Source: Xanthomonas chitinilytica (lineage in GTDB: Bacteria; Pseudomonadota; Gammaproteobacteria; Xanthomonadales; Xanthomonadaceae). Taken from it: a stretch of DNA of 64,000 bases. The notes under the pieces are model-generated. The model saw nothing but the letters and a program-made list of their open reading frames with translations, searched no databases and was not told the DNA's origin. A program made the position numbers and the translations under genes. The stretch spans positions 124,001 to 188,000 of the forward strand of contig NZ_JAPCHY010000005.1 in NCBI RefSeq assembly GCF_026107455.2. Direction: 5' to 3'. Shown piece by piece: positions 53,041 to 62,700 of this stretch; the first letter of the stretch is position 1; every line of letters starts with the position of its first letter.

Positions 53041-53082
53041 TTGATGCGGATCAAGCAAAGTTGACGTGGGCAGGACTAAGCT
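53041..53082 (+). promoter_or_regulatory. FNR/Dnr-type site and -10 before moaA
   Basis: TTGATGCGGATCAA at 53041-53054 is a perfect FNR consensus. TAAGCT (53077-53082) is centred 32 bp downstream; predicted start near 53089, about 135 bp before moaA. The -10 region (TAAGCTGT, then GCAAGCA) is nearly the same as at narK. Confidence 0.8.
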
Positions 53083-53111
53083 GTGCCGCAAGCAGGGATG
53101 CTCCTGCGACG

Positions 53112-53219
53112 TCTCCAAGTCCACTCGCCTGGGTTCTCCGGAATATGGCGGATGGGCCGTGGCATCGGCCACCGGGTCGGCGAGGAAACGAGCCGGCCTC
53201 CCAATATCGGAATGGAGTG
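53112..53219 (+). promoter_or_regulatory. Moco riboswitch in the moaA leader
   Basis: The leader carries the ordered landmarks of the Moco RNA motif known from E. coli moaA: CCTGGGTT, GGCCGTG, GCCACCGGG, then CGGCGAGGAAACGAGCCGG (the stem capped by a GNRA-type loop) and GCCTCCCAATATCGGA, next to E. coli CCTGGGTC, GGCCGTG, GCCACCAGGGCGAAGGAA and GCCTCCCGTATCTGGA. The closing stem CTCCA (53113-53117) with TGGAG (53213-53217) contains the moaA ribosome binding site, so ligand binding should shut off translation when Moco is plentiful. Match made by eye from memory of the family. Confidence 0.8.
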
Positions 53220-53222
53220 AAG

Positions 53223-54203
53223 ATGAAGGCTCTAGCCGATCGCCACGGGCGGTCCTTCCCGTACCTGCGCCTGTCGCTGACGGAGGCCTGCAACTACCGC
53301 TGCAGCTATTGCCTTCCCGATGGCTACCAGGCCGATGGCCGCCCGCGCTTCCTTGAGCGCGACGAGGTGGTGCGGCTGGTCAAGGCCTTCGCCGCGCTGG
53401 GGATGCGCAAGATCCGCCTGACCGGCGGCGAACCCAGCCTGCGCAAGGATCTGCCGTCGATCATCGCCGCGGTATCGGCGGTGCCGGGCATCGCCAGGGT
53501 CGCGCTGACCACCAACGGCTGCCTGCTGCCGCGCCACGTGGGCGTATGGCGCCAGGCCGGGTTGACCGCGCTCAATGTCAGCCTCGACAGCCTCGATCCG
53601 GCGCGTTTCCACGCCATCACCGGGCATGACCGCTTCGCCGAGGTCAGCGAGGGCGTGGAGCAGGCGCTGCGGCTGGGGTTCGACTCGGTCAAGCTCAACG
53701 CGGTGCTGCTGCGCGGGGTCAACGACGACGAGCTGCCGGGCTGGTTCGACTACCTGCGCCAGCGCGACATCGCGGTGCGCTTCATCGAACTGATGCAGAC
53801 CGGCGACAACGCCGAATTCTTCGCGCGCCACCACGTGCGTGCGCAGGCGCTGGAGCAGCGGCTGCTCGACGGCGGCTGGCGGCTGCGCGAGCGCGCATCC
53901 GATGCCGGCCCGGCGCGCGAATACGAGCACGCCGGCTACCGTGGCCGGATCGGCATCATCGCGCCGTATTCGCGCGATTTCTGCGCCGGCTGCAACCGCC
54001 TGCGGGTGACCGCGCGCGGCGACCTGCGGCTGTGCCTGTTCGGCGACTTCGGCATCCCGCTGCGGCCGTTGCTGCAGTCCGACGCCGACCAGGATGCGCT
54101 GGTCGCGCGCATCGCCACCCAACTCGGCCTCAAGGCCGCCGGCCACGGCCTGCACCAGGGCAACACCGGCATCACCCCGCACCTGGCTTCGATCGGAGGA
54201 TGA
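53223..54203 (+). CDS. moaA: GTP 3',8-cyclase
   Basis: First enzyme of Moco synthesis, a radical SAM protein of 326 residues. SAM cluster in EACNYRCSYC (Cys23, 27, 30); second cluster in FCAGCNRLRVTARGDLRLC; the conserved C-terminal GG tail (ASIGG) is present. GGAG of the ribosome binding site lies within the riboswitch stem. It heads moaA-moaCB-moeA-moaD-moaE-mobA. Confidence 0.97.
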   Translation: MKALADRHGRSFPYLRLSLTEACNYRCSYCLPDGYQADGRPRFLERDEVVRLVKAFAALGMRKIRLTGGEPSLRKDLPSIIAAVSAVPGIARVALTTNGCLLPRHVGVWRQAGLTALNVSLDSLDPARFHAITGHDRFAEVSEGVEQALRLGFDSVKLNAVLLRGVNDDELPGWFDYLRQRDIAVRFIELMQTGDNAEFFARHHVRAQALEQRLLDGGWRLRERASDAGPAREYEHAGYRGRIGIIAPYSRDFCAGCNRLRVTARGDLRLCLFGDFGIPLRPLLQSDADQDALVARIATQLGLKAAGHGLHQGNTGITPHLASIGG

Positions 54204-54211
54204 ACCGCAAC

Positions 54212-55210
54212 ATGAGCATGGAACCCGCCGCCGCCTTCCACATGGCCGACATCCGCAACAAGCGGCCCACCCGCCGCCGCGCGGTGGCGATCGGCGAACT
54301 GCTGGCCGGGCCGGTGGCCTGGCCGATGATCGTCGAGCGCCGGCTGCCCAAGGGCGATGCGCTGGTCATGGCCGAGATCGCCGGCCTGCAGGGCGCCAAG
54401 CAGGCCTCGGCATTGATGCCGCTGTGCCATCCGCTGCCGCTGGAACTGGTGCGCGTGCGCTGCGAGCCGATCCCCGAACGGCAGGCCATCCGTGTCTACT
54501 GCGAGTGCGCCACCGAGGCGCGCACCGGGGTGGAGATGGAAGCGCTGGCCGGCGCCAACGCGGCGCTGCTGACGCTGTACGACCTGAGCAAGCCGGTGGA
54601 GCCGGCGCTGGCCATCGGCGGCATCCGCCTGCTGTTCAAGGAAGGCGGCAAGAGCGGGTTGTGGATCCACCCCGACGGCATGAGCGAGGCCGACCGCGCG
54701 CACTACCGGCCGCGCGATCTGGCGCGGCTGGACGGCGTGCCGTGCGCGGTGGTCACGCTCAGCGACCGGGCCAGCCGCGGCGAATATGCAGACGAATCCG
54801 GCCCGGTGCTGCAGCAGGGGCTGCGCCGCCTGGGCGGCGAGGTGCGCGATACGCCGGTGCTGGCCGACGGCATCGAGCCGTTGGCCTCGCAGCTGCAGGC
54901 GCTGGCCGCCGCCGGCATCCGCCTGTGTCTGTGCACCGGCGGCACCGGGTTGGGACCGAACGACCTGACGCCCGAGGCGTTGCGGCAGGTGGGAGGACGC
55001 CGGGTCGAGGGACTGGCGGAGATGATCCGCAGCGAGAGTGCCCGGCATACGCCGCTGGCCTGGCTGAGCCGCGCCGAGGTGGTGCAGGTGGGCGGGATGC
55101 TGGTGGTCGCGCTGCCCGGCAGCCCGCGTGCGGCGCAGCAGGGCATGGACATCCTAGCCCCGCTGCTGGCGCATGCGCTGGCGATGATCGACGGCAGGCC
55201 GCACGCATGA
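54212..55210 (+). CDS. moaCB: MoaC-MoaB/MogA fusion, molybdenum cofactor synthesis
   Basis: A 332-residue fusion. Residues 1-155 are MoaC (cyclic pyranopterin monophosphate synthase): FHMADIRNKRPTRR, KQASALMPLCHPLPLE, GVEMEALAGANAALLTLYD, and the catalytic Lys in FKEGGKSG. About 165-332 are a MoaB/MogA adenylyltransferase domain (VVTLSDRASRGEYADESGP, LCTGGTGLGPNDLTPEAL, VVALPGSPRAAQQGMD). MSMEPAAAFHM is chosen as start by MoaC homology; an ATG overlapping the moaA stop sits directly on the GGAGG and is less likely. Confidence 0.94.
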   Translation: MSMEPAAAFHMADIRNKRPTRRRAVAIGELLAGPVAWPMIVERRLPKGDALVMAEIAGLQGAKQASALMPLCHPLPLELVRVRCEPIPERQAIRVYCECATEARTGVEMEALAGANAALLTLYDLSKPVEPALAIGGIRLLFKEGGKSGLWIHPDGMSEADRAHYRPRDLARLDGVPCAVVTLSDRASRGEYADESGPVLQQGLRRLGGEVRDTPVLADGIEPLASQLQALAAAGIRLCLCTGGTGLGPNDLTPEALRQVGGRRVEGLAEMIRSESARHTPLAWLSRAEVVQVGGMLVVALPGSPRAAQQGMDILAPLLAHALAMIDGRPHA

Positions 55211-56463
55211 TCGGCTACGACGAAGCGCTGGCGATCATCGACGGCAACTGCGCGGTGCTGCCGCGCGAGCGCATCCCGGCCTCGCAGGCCATGGGACGGG
55301 TGCTGGCGATGGCGGTCGACAGCCCCGACGACCTGCCGCCGTTCGCCAACTCGGCCATGGACGGATTCGCGCTGCGGGCGGGGACCGGCATGTTGCCGGC
55401 AGGAAGCGAATTCATCGTCGCCGGTGCCTGCGCCGCCGGCGACGGCCAGGCGCAGGGCGGCGAGGGCGCCTGGGAAATCATGACCGGCGCCTGCGTGCCC
55501 GACGGGCTGGATACGGTGGTGCCGGTGGAACAGGTGGAAGTGCTCGGGCGCGATGCGCAGGAGCGTCCGCAGCGGATCCGGCTGCGGGCCGATGTCGCGC
55601 CGGGCCAGCACCTGCGCCGGCGCGGCGAGGACGTGCGGCAGGGCACGCAGGTCGTCGCCGCCGGCCAGTTGCTGCGGGCGCCGCACCTGGCGCTGCTGGC
55701 GGCGCTGGGCGTGGCCACGGTGGAAGTGGTGGCGCGGCCGCGGGTGGCGCTGATCAACACCGGCCGCGAACTGGTGGACAACCCGGTGCAACCGCTGGAG
55801 CCGGGCCAGATCCGCGACAGCAACGGCCCGCTGCTGGCCGCGCGGCTGGCGGCGGCCGGGGCCGAGCTGGTGCACCAGCAGGTGGTGGGCGACGAGCCGC
55901 AGGCGTTCGAGGCCGCGCTGCAGGCGGCGCTGGCCGCCGGCGCCAACGTGCTGCTCAGCACCGGCGCGGTGTCGATGGGGCGCTACGACTTCGTGCCCGA
56001 TACCCTGCGCGGGCTGGGCGCGCGGATCCATTTCCACAAGGTGCGGGTGCGCCCCGGCAAGCCGCTGCTGTTCGCGCGGCTGGCCGGCGGGCAGCTGTAC
56101 TTCGGCCTGCCCGGCAACCCGGTATCCAGCGCGGTGGGGCTGCGGTTCTTCGTTGAACCGGCGCTGCGCGGCCTGCTCGGGCTGCCGCCGGAGCGGCCGC
56201 TGCGGGTGCCGCTGGCCACCCCGGCCGGCAAGCCGGTGGCGCTGCGCCGGCACCTGAAGGCGCGGCTGGTCTGCGACGGGCAAGGGCAGCTGCAGGCGCA
56301 GGTGCTGGCCGGGCAGGAGTCGTTCCGGATCGCGCCGCTGCTGCAGAGCAACGCCTGGGCGGTGATCGCCGAGGATGCCGGCGAGGTGCCGGTGGGCGGC
56401 CTGGTGGACATCTATGGCCCCGGGCATCTGCAAGGGGCGCAACCGGAGGGGATGGCGGAATGA
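55207..56463 (+). CDS. moeA: Molybdopterin molybdenumtransferase
   Basis: Inserts molybdate into adenylylated molybdopterin. The 418-residue protein has PPFANSAMDGFALRAG, EIMTGACVPDGLDTVVPVE, RVALINTGRELVD, STGAVSMGRYDFV and FGLPGNPVSSAVG, all standard MoeA blocks. ATGA overlap with moaCB. Confidence 0.97.
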   Translation: MIGYDEALAIIDGNCAVLPRERIPASQAMGRVLAMAVDSPDDLPPFANSAMDGFALRAGTGMLPAGSEFIVAGACAAGDGQAQGGEGAWEIMTGACVPDGLDTVVPVEQVEVLGRDAQERPQRIRLRADVAPGQHLRRRGEDVRQGTQVVAAGQLLRAPHLALLAALGVATVEVVARPRVALINTGRELVDNPVQPLEPGQIRDSNGPLLAARLAAAGAELVHQQVVGDEPQAFEAALQAALAAGANVLLSTGAVSMGRYDFVPDTLRGLGARIHFHKVRVRPGKPLLFARLAGGQLYFGLPGNPVSSAVGLRFFVEPALRGLLGLPPERPLRVPLATPAGKPVALRRHLKARLVCDGQGQLQAQVLAGQESFRIAPLLQSNAWAVIAEDAGEVPVGGLVDIYGPGHLQGAQPEGMAE

Positions 56464-56720
56464 AGGTGGAAGTGAGTCTGTTCGGCGCGTTCCGTGACTA
56501 CGAGCCGAGCGCGCAGGTGACGCTGGAACTGCACGACGGTGCGCAGGTGTCCGACCTGCGCGCGGCGCTCCATGAACATGCGCAAGCGCATTGGCCGGCA
56601 TTCCGGCCGGGGTTGCTGCAGTACTCGGCGTTCGCCAGCGAAACCAGCGTGCTGCGCGAGAACGAACCGCTGCCGGCCGATGGCCGCATGGCGGTGCTGC
56701 CGCCGGTCAGCGGAGGCTGA
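56460..56720 (+). CDS. moaD: Molybdopterin synthase small subunit
   Basis: An 86-residue ubiquitin-like sulfur carrier ending in the required Gly-Gly (PPVSGG). MKVEVSLFGAFRDYEPSA start. ATGA overlap with moeA. Confidence 0.93.
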   Translation: MKVEVSLFGAFRDYEPSAQVTLELHDGAQVSDLRAALHEHAQAHWPAFRPGLLQYSAFASETSVLRENEPLPADGRMAVLPPVSGG

Positions 56721-56722
56721 GC

Positions 56723-57232
56723 ATGTCCAGGCATCATTGCGCGGTGGTCGACGTGGCCCGGGGGAAACTCGATGTGGCCGCGGCCATCGAATTCGTCTCC
56801 GACCCGGGATTCGGCGGCATCAACCTGTTCGTCGGCCGGGTGCGCGACCTCAACCATGGCCGTGCCGTCACCGGCATCAGCTACGACATGTTCGACGCAT
56901 TGGCGCTGAACGGATTCGCCGAGATCGCCGCGCGCGCCGAGGCCGAATTCGGCCCCGGGCTCAAGCTGTACATCGCCCACGCCAAGGGCCGGCTGGCGGT
57001 GGGCGACCTGGCGGTGGTGATCGCCGCCGGCACCCCGCATCGCGACGAGGCCTTCCGCGCCTGCCGCCAGGTGATCGAGGCGGTCAAGCACACCAGCCCG
57101 GTGTGGAAGCAGGAACACTACGAGGACGGCGACAGCGTCTGGAGCGAGGGCTGCTCCCTGTGCGGGCACGAAACCGTGGCGGTCGACGCCGGCCAGGACC
57201 CGCCCGGACATGCAGGCCATGACCGGCACTGA
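56723..57232 (+). CDS. moaE: Molybdopterin synthase large subunit
   Basis: A 169-residue catalytic subunit: FGGINLFVGRVRDLNHGRAV, LYIAHAKGRLAVGDLAVVI, and the catalytic HTSPVWKQEHYEDG. The C-terminal tail after about 145 (CSLCGHETVAVDAGQDPPG) is longer than in E. coli and has a CxxC pair. Starts 2 bp after moaD. Confidence 0.95.
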   Translation: MSRHHCAVVDVARGKLDVAAAIEFVSDPGFGGINLFVGRVRDLNHGRAVTGISYDMFDALALNGFAEIAARAEAEFGPGLKLYIAHAKGRLAVGDLAVVIAAGTPHRDEAFRACRQVIEAVKHTSPVWKQEHYEDGDSVWSEGCSLCGHETVAVDAGQDPPGHAGHDRH

Positions 57233-57776
57233 CACGGCCTGGACCGGCGTGGTGCTGGCCGGCGGCCGCTCCTCGCGCATGGGCCGCGACAAGGCGCTGC
57301 TGCAGTGGCGCGGACGATCGCTGCTGCAGCACATGCAGGCGCTGCTGCGCGAGGCCGGCGCCGCGCGGGTAGTGGTCAGCGGCGACCATCCCGGCGACCA
57401 CGAAAGCGTGCCCGACCGGATCCGCGACATCGGTCCGCTGGGCGGCGTGGCCAGCGTGGCCGAGGTGCTGCCCGATGGCGTGCTGCTGCTGGTGCCGGTG
57501 GACATGCCGCTGCTGACGCCGGCGCTGCTGGCGGCGCTGGCGGCGGCCGACGGCGATTGCGTCTGCCATGACGGCTACATGCTGCCGATGCGATTGCGTC
57601 TCGATAACCGCCTGCGCTCCCGGCTGGGGCAGATGCCGCAATGGCCATCGTCGGCACGGTCGTTGCGCGGGCTTCACGCCGCCATGGGTGGAATCCACCT
57701 TGCGCTGCCGGCGGACGGCAGCGGGCAATTGGCCAACTGCAATACCCCCGGGCAATGGCAGGAACTGGCGAGATGA
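57210..57776 (+). CDS. mobA: Molybdenum cofactor guanylyltransferase
   Basis: Links GMP to Moco to form the bis-MGD cofactor needed by NarG. The 188-residue protein has LAGGRSSRMGRDKALLQW (GTP site) and LLVPVDMPLLTPALL. It overlaps moaE by 23 bp if the first ATG is used; an ATG three codons later is also possible. Confidence 0.94.
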   Translation: MQAMTGTDTAWTGVVLAGGRSSRMGRDKALLQWRGRSLLQHMQALLREAGAARVVVSGDHPGDHESVPDRIRDIGPLGGVASVAEVLPDGVLLLVPVDMPLLTPALLAALAAADGDCVCHDGYMLPMRLRLDNRLRSRLGQMPQWPSSARSLRGLHAAMGGIHLALPADGSGQLANCNTPGQWQELAR

Positions 57777-58156
57777 AGATCCAGATGCAGCGGCAGAGCC
57801 TGCGGTTGCGGGTCAGCGAGCAGCAACTGGCGGCGCTGCGGGCCGGAGAGGCGGTGGAAAACCTCACCCGGCTGGCTCCCGGCGCCGTCTGCCGGCAGGT
57901 GGTGACGGCAACCGACGATGGGCCGGCATGCCTGGAGATTTCTCCGGTGGTATGGTCGCTGCGTCTGCCGCGCCAGGCGCTGGAGGCCTATGCCGCACGA
58001 CTGCCATGCCGGGAAGGCCTGGGATTTGCGTTACCGACAGGTGACGAAGAAGTGCTGCAGGTCAGTTTCGAGGTCGATGTGCGCGACAGCGTACGCCATC
58101 GTGGAACGGCAAAGCGGAAACCGGCGCCCGATGGCGACGATGAAAGGACGGTTTGA
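57773..58156 (+). CDS. Small orphan protein at the end of the moa operon
   Basis: A 127-residue soluble protein: MKIQMQRQSLRLRVSEQQLA, then LTRLAPGAVCRQVV and EVLQVSFEVDVRDSV. It resembles the DUF7009-type small proteins seen with moa or nitrate reductase genes, but no function is known. ATGA overlap with mobA means it is translated with the pathway, so a role in Moco or NarG maturation is plausible. Confidence 0.7.
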   Translation: MKIQMQRQSLRLRVSEQQLAALRAGEAVENLTRLAPGAVCRQVVTATDDGPACLEISPVVWSLRLPRQALEAYAARLPCREGLGFALPTGDEEVLQVSFEVDVRDSVRHRGTAKRKPAPDGDDERTV

Positions 58157-58194
58157 TTAACGTCAAGGACGATGGCTGCGGGGCTCCATAAGCT
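58153..58194 (+). promoter_or_regulatory. FNR/Dnr-type site and -10 before narK
   Basis: TTGATTAACGTCAA at 58153-58166 (TTGAT half and GTCAA half). TAAGCT (58189-58194) is centred 32 bp away; predicted start near 58201, about 100 nt before narK. No clear NarL heptamer cluster was seen. Confidence 0.78.
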
Positions 58195-58302
58195 GTTGGC
58201 AAGCAATGCACGGACGGGGTGAATCCCCGGCGGAGTGGGCCTAGATGGCCTCCTCCAGGCGGTCGCCACGATCTCCGGCAGGATTGACAGAAGGCGGATT
58301 CC

Positions 58303-59709
58303 ATGGGTACGCGACAGGACGGTATCGTTCGAAGTAGTGGCGCGGTCATCGACGACTGGAGGCCGGAGGATCCGGCGTTCTGGCAGGGCGGTGGGCAGCG
58401 TATCGCCACCCGCAACCTGGCCATCTCGGTGCCGGCGTTGATGTTCGCATTCTCGGTATGGATGCTGTTCTCCGCGGTGGCGATCAACCTGCCGCAGGTC
58501 GGGTTCGCCTTCACCACCGACCAGTTGTTCTGGCTGACGGCGCTGCCGTCGCTTTCCGGCGCGACCCTGCGCATCTTCTATTCCTTCATGATCTCGCTGG
58601 TCGGCGGCCGCCGCTGGACCGCGATTTCCACCGCCTCGCTGCTGATTCCCACGCTCTGGCTGGGATTCGCGGTGCAGGACACGTCCACGCCGTACTGGCA
58701 CTTCGTCGCCATCGCCATCCTGTGCGGGCTGGGCGGCGGCAACTTCGCCTCGTCGATGTCCAACATCTCGTTCTTCTACCCAAAGAGCAAGCAGGGCATG
58801 GCGCTGGGCGTCAACGCCGGGCTGGGCAACGTCGGCGTGTCGGTGACCCAGTTCCTGGTGCCGCTGGTGATCGGTGCCGGCGTGTTCGGCGCCATCGCCG
58901 GGCAGCCGCAGCTCACCGCCGACGGCAAGCAGATCTTCCTGCAGAACGCGGGATTCGTCTGGGTGCCGCTGGTGGCCCTCTGCAGCATCGCCGCCTGGTT
59001 CGGCATGAACGACCTCAGCGCGGCCAAGTCCTCGTTCGCCGAGCAGGCGGCGATCTTCAAGGAAAAGCACAACTGGCTGATGTGCTGGCTGTACATCGGC
59101 ACGTTCGGCTCGTTCATCGGCTTCTCGGCCGGCTTCCCGATGCTGATCAAGTCGCAGTTCCCCGAAGTGAACCCGATGACCTACGCCTTCCTCGGGCCGC
59201 TGGTCGGCGCGCTGATGCGCTCGGTCGGCGGCTGGATGGCCGACCGCTGGGGCGGGGCGCGGCTGACGTTCTGGGTGTTCGTGCTGATGATCTCCGCGGT
59301 GTTCGGCGTGCTGCACTACCTGCCGCACGGCGGCCAGGGCGGCAACTTCCACGGCTTCCTGGCCTGCTTCATGGCGCTGTTCGTGCTGACCGGCATCGGC
59401 AATGCCACCACGTTCCGGATGATCCCGGTGATCTTCCGCACGCTGCACGAGCGCCGCTCGGCCGGCGGCGACGACGAGGCCAGGACGCATGCGATGCGCC
59501 AGGCCGGCATCGAGTCGGCCGCGGTGATCGGGTTCAGCTCCGCCATCGGCGCCTACGGCGGCTTCTTCATCCCCAAGAGCTACGGCTCCTCGATCACCTT
59601 GAGCGGCGGCCCGGAGTGGGCGCTGTACGGCTTTATCGCCTTCTACGTCACCTGCCTCGCCGTCACATGGTGGTTCTACTACCGCCGCGGCGCGGAAGCG
59701 CCTTCCTGA
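58303..59709 (+). CDS. narK: NarK-type nitrate/nitrite transporter
   Basis: A 468-residue major facilitator with 12 helices. Substrate-binding arginines lie in the first and second halves (LPSLSGATLRIFYSFM, GALMRSVGGWMAD), and both NNP glycine-rich signatures are present (GLGGGNFASSMSNISFFYP, GIGNATTFRMIPVIF). In denitrifying relatives narK is often doubled; only one copy is here. It precedes narG by 83 bp. Confidence 0.95.
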   Translation: MGTRQDGIVRSSGAVIDDWRPEDPAFWQGGGQRIATRNLAISVPALMFAFSVWMLFSAVAINLPQVGFAFTTDQLFWLTALPSLSGATLRIFYSFMISLVGGRRWTAISTASLLIPTLWLGFAVQDTSTPYWHFVAIAILCGLGGGNFASSMSNISFFYPKSKQGMALGVNAGLGNVGVSVTQFLVPLVIGAGVFGAIAGQPQLTADGKQIFLQNAGFVWVPLVALCSIAAWFGMNDLSAAKSSFAEQAAIFKEKHNWLMCWLYIGTFGSFIGFSAGFPMLIKSQFPEVNPMTYAFLGPLVGALMRSVGGWMADRWGGARLTFWVFVLMISAVFGVLHYLPHGGQGGNFHGFLACFMALFVLTGIGNATTFRMIPVIFRTLHERRSAGGDDEARTHAMRQAGIESAAVIGFSSAIGAYGGFFIPKSYGSSITLSGGPEWALYGFIAFYVTCLAVTWWFYYRRGAEAPS

Positions 59710-59792
59710 GCGTTGGTCGCCGCAGGCGCGCCCCCGGGCGCGGTTCCATCCGTGGAGTGACATCCAGCTGAAGTTTGCCAGGAGATGTATCG

Positions 59793-62700
59793 ATGAGTTA
59801 TTTCCTAGACCGCTTGCAGTTCTTCAAGCGCAATCCGGCTCCCTTTTCCGACGGGCACGGCGTCACCAGGAGCGAGGACCGCGACTGGGAGAACGGCTAC
59901 CGCGCGCGCTGGCAGTACGACAAGATCGTGCGCTCCACCCATGGCGTGAACTGCACCGGTTCGTGCAGCTGGAAGATCTACGTCAAGAACGGGCTGGTGA
60001 CGTGGGAAACGCAGCAGACCGACTACCCGCGCACGCGTCCGGACCTGCCCAACCATGAACCGCGCGGCTGCCCCCGCGGCGCCAGCTATTCCTGGTACCT
60101 GTACAGCGCCAACCGGCTGAAGTATCCGCTGGTCCGCGGCGCGTTGCTGCGGCTGTGGCGCGAGGCGCGCAAGACGATGGCGCCGGTGGATGCCTGGGCC
60201 AGCATCGTCAACGATCCGGAGAAGGCGAAGAGCTACAAGTCGCGGCGCGGCATGGGCGGCTTCGCCCGGGTGGGCTGGGAAGAGGCCAACGAGATCATCG
60301 CCGCCTCCAACCTGCATACGGTGAAGCAGCATGGCCCCGACCGCGTGGTCGGCTTCTCGCCGATCCCGGCGATGTCGATGGTGTCCTACGCCTCCGGCGC
60401 GCGCTACCTGTCGCTGCTGGGCGGCGTGTGCCTGTCGTTCTACGACTGGTACTGCGACCTGCCGCCGGCCTCGCCGCAGATCTGGGGCGAGCAGACCGAC
60501 GTGCCCGAATCGGCCGACTGGTACAACAGCCGTTACATCATCGCCTGGGGCTCGAACGTGCCGCAGACGCGCACGCCCGATGCGCACTTCTTCACCGAGG
60601 CGCGCTACAACGGCACCAAGACCGTGGCCATCACCCCCGACTATTCGGAAGTGGCCAAGCTCACCGACCACTGGCTGCATCCCAAGCAGGGCACCGACGC
60701 GGCGCTGGCGTTCGCCTTCGGCCATGTGATCCTGAAGGAATTCCACGTCGACAAGCCGGCCGAGTACTTCATCGAGTACTGCCGCCAGTACACCGACATG
60801 CCGCTGCTGGTGCGGCTGGAGCGTCGCGCCGACGGCCGCCTGGTGCCCGAGCGCTTCCTGCGCGCCAGCGACCTGGGCGGGCTGGGCGAGAGCAACAACC
60901 CCGAGTGGAAGACCCTGGCCTGGGACGAGAACAACGGCGAGATCGTCGTGCCCAGCGGTTCCATCGGCTTCCGCTGGGGCGAGAAAGGCAAGTGGAACAT
61001 CGAGCAGAAGGACAGCAGCGGGCGCGAGACGCGGCTGCGACTGTCGCTCAAGGATGCCAACGACGGCATCGAGGCGGTCAGCTTCCCGTACTTCGGCGGC
61101 ATCGAGCACGACCGCTGGACCGCCTCCCGCTTCGACGAGATCCTCGAGCGCAACATCCCGGTGCGGCGGCTGCAGCTGGCCGACGGCAAGCAGTGGGAAG
61201 TGGCGACCGTCTACGACCTGCTGATGGCGCAGTACGGCGTGGACCGCGGCTTCGGCGGCGGCAACGTCGCCGCCAGCTTCGACGACGACCTGCCGGGCAC
61301 CCCGGCATGGCAGGAGAAGATCACCGGCGTGCCGCGCGGCGACGTGATCGAGATCGCGCGCGAGTTCGCCAACACCGCGGCCAAGACCCGCGGCCGCAGC
61401 ATGATCATCGTCGGCGCCGGCATGAACCACTGGTTCCACAACGACATGAACTACCGCGGCCTGATCAACATGCTGATCATGTGCGGCTGCATCGGCCAGA
61501 CCGGCGGCGGCTGGGCGCACTACGTGGGCCAGGAGAAGCTGCGGCCGCAGACCGGCTGGCAGCCGCTGGCATTCGGCCTGGACTGGAGCAAGCCGCCGCG
61601 GCAGATGAACGGCACTTCGTTCTTCTACTTCAATTCCGACCAGTGGCGCTACGAGAAGCTGGAGATGAAGGAGATCCTGTCGCCGCTGGCCGATCCGGCC
61701 AAGTACAGCGGCAGCCAGGCCGACTTCAACCTCAAGGCGGTGCGCATGGGCTGGTTGCCGAGCGCGCCGCAGCTGGACCGCAACCCGCTGGGCATCGCCA
61801 GGGCGGCCGAAGCCGCGGGCGTCGCGCCGGCCGACTACGTGGTGCAGCAGATGAAGCACGGCATGCTGGACTTCGCCTTCGCCGACCCGGATGCGCCGCA
61901 GAACTTCCCGCGGGTGATGTTCATCTGGCGCTCCAACCTGCTCGGCTCTTCGGGCAAGGGCCACGAGTACATGCTGCGGCACCTGCTGGGCACCCGCCAC
62001 GGCGTGCAGGGCAAGGACCTGGGCGAGCGCGGCGCGCTCAAGCCCGAGGACGTGAAGTGGCGCGACGAGATCCCGGAAGGCAAGCTCGACCTGCTGGTCA
62101 CGCTGGACTTCCGCATGTGCACCACCGCGCTGTATTCGGATGTGGTGCTGCCCACCGCCACCTGGTACGAGAAGAACGACCTCAACACCTCGGACATGCA
62201 CCCGTTCATCCACCCGCTGTCCAAGGCGGTGGACCCGGCCTGGGAGTCGCGCAGCGACTGGGACATCTTCAAGGGCGTGGCGCAGTCGCTCAGCGCGATG
62301 GCGCCGGGCGTGCTCGGCGTGGAGAAGGACGTGGTGCTGACCCCGGTGCTGCACGACACCCCCGGGGAGCTGGCAATGCCGCTGGGCGTGCAGGACTGGA
62401 AGAAGGGCGAGTGCGAGCCGATCCCCGGCAAGACCATGCCGTCGATCACGGTGGTCGAGCGCGACTACCCGAACCTGTACCGGAAGTTCACCTCGCTGGG
62501 CCCGCTGCTGGACCAGCAGGGCAACGGTGGCAAGGGCATGAACTGGGACACGAAGGACGAGGTCGCCTTCCTGGGCGATCTCAACCGCCGCGTGCTGGAG
62601 CATGGCGTCAGCCAGGGGCGTCCGAACATCGATACCGCCATCGACGCCTGCGAGGTGATCCTGCACCTGGCACCGGAAACCAACGGCCATGTCGCGGTCA

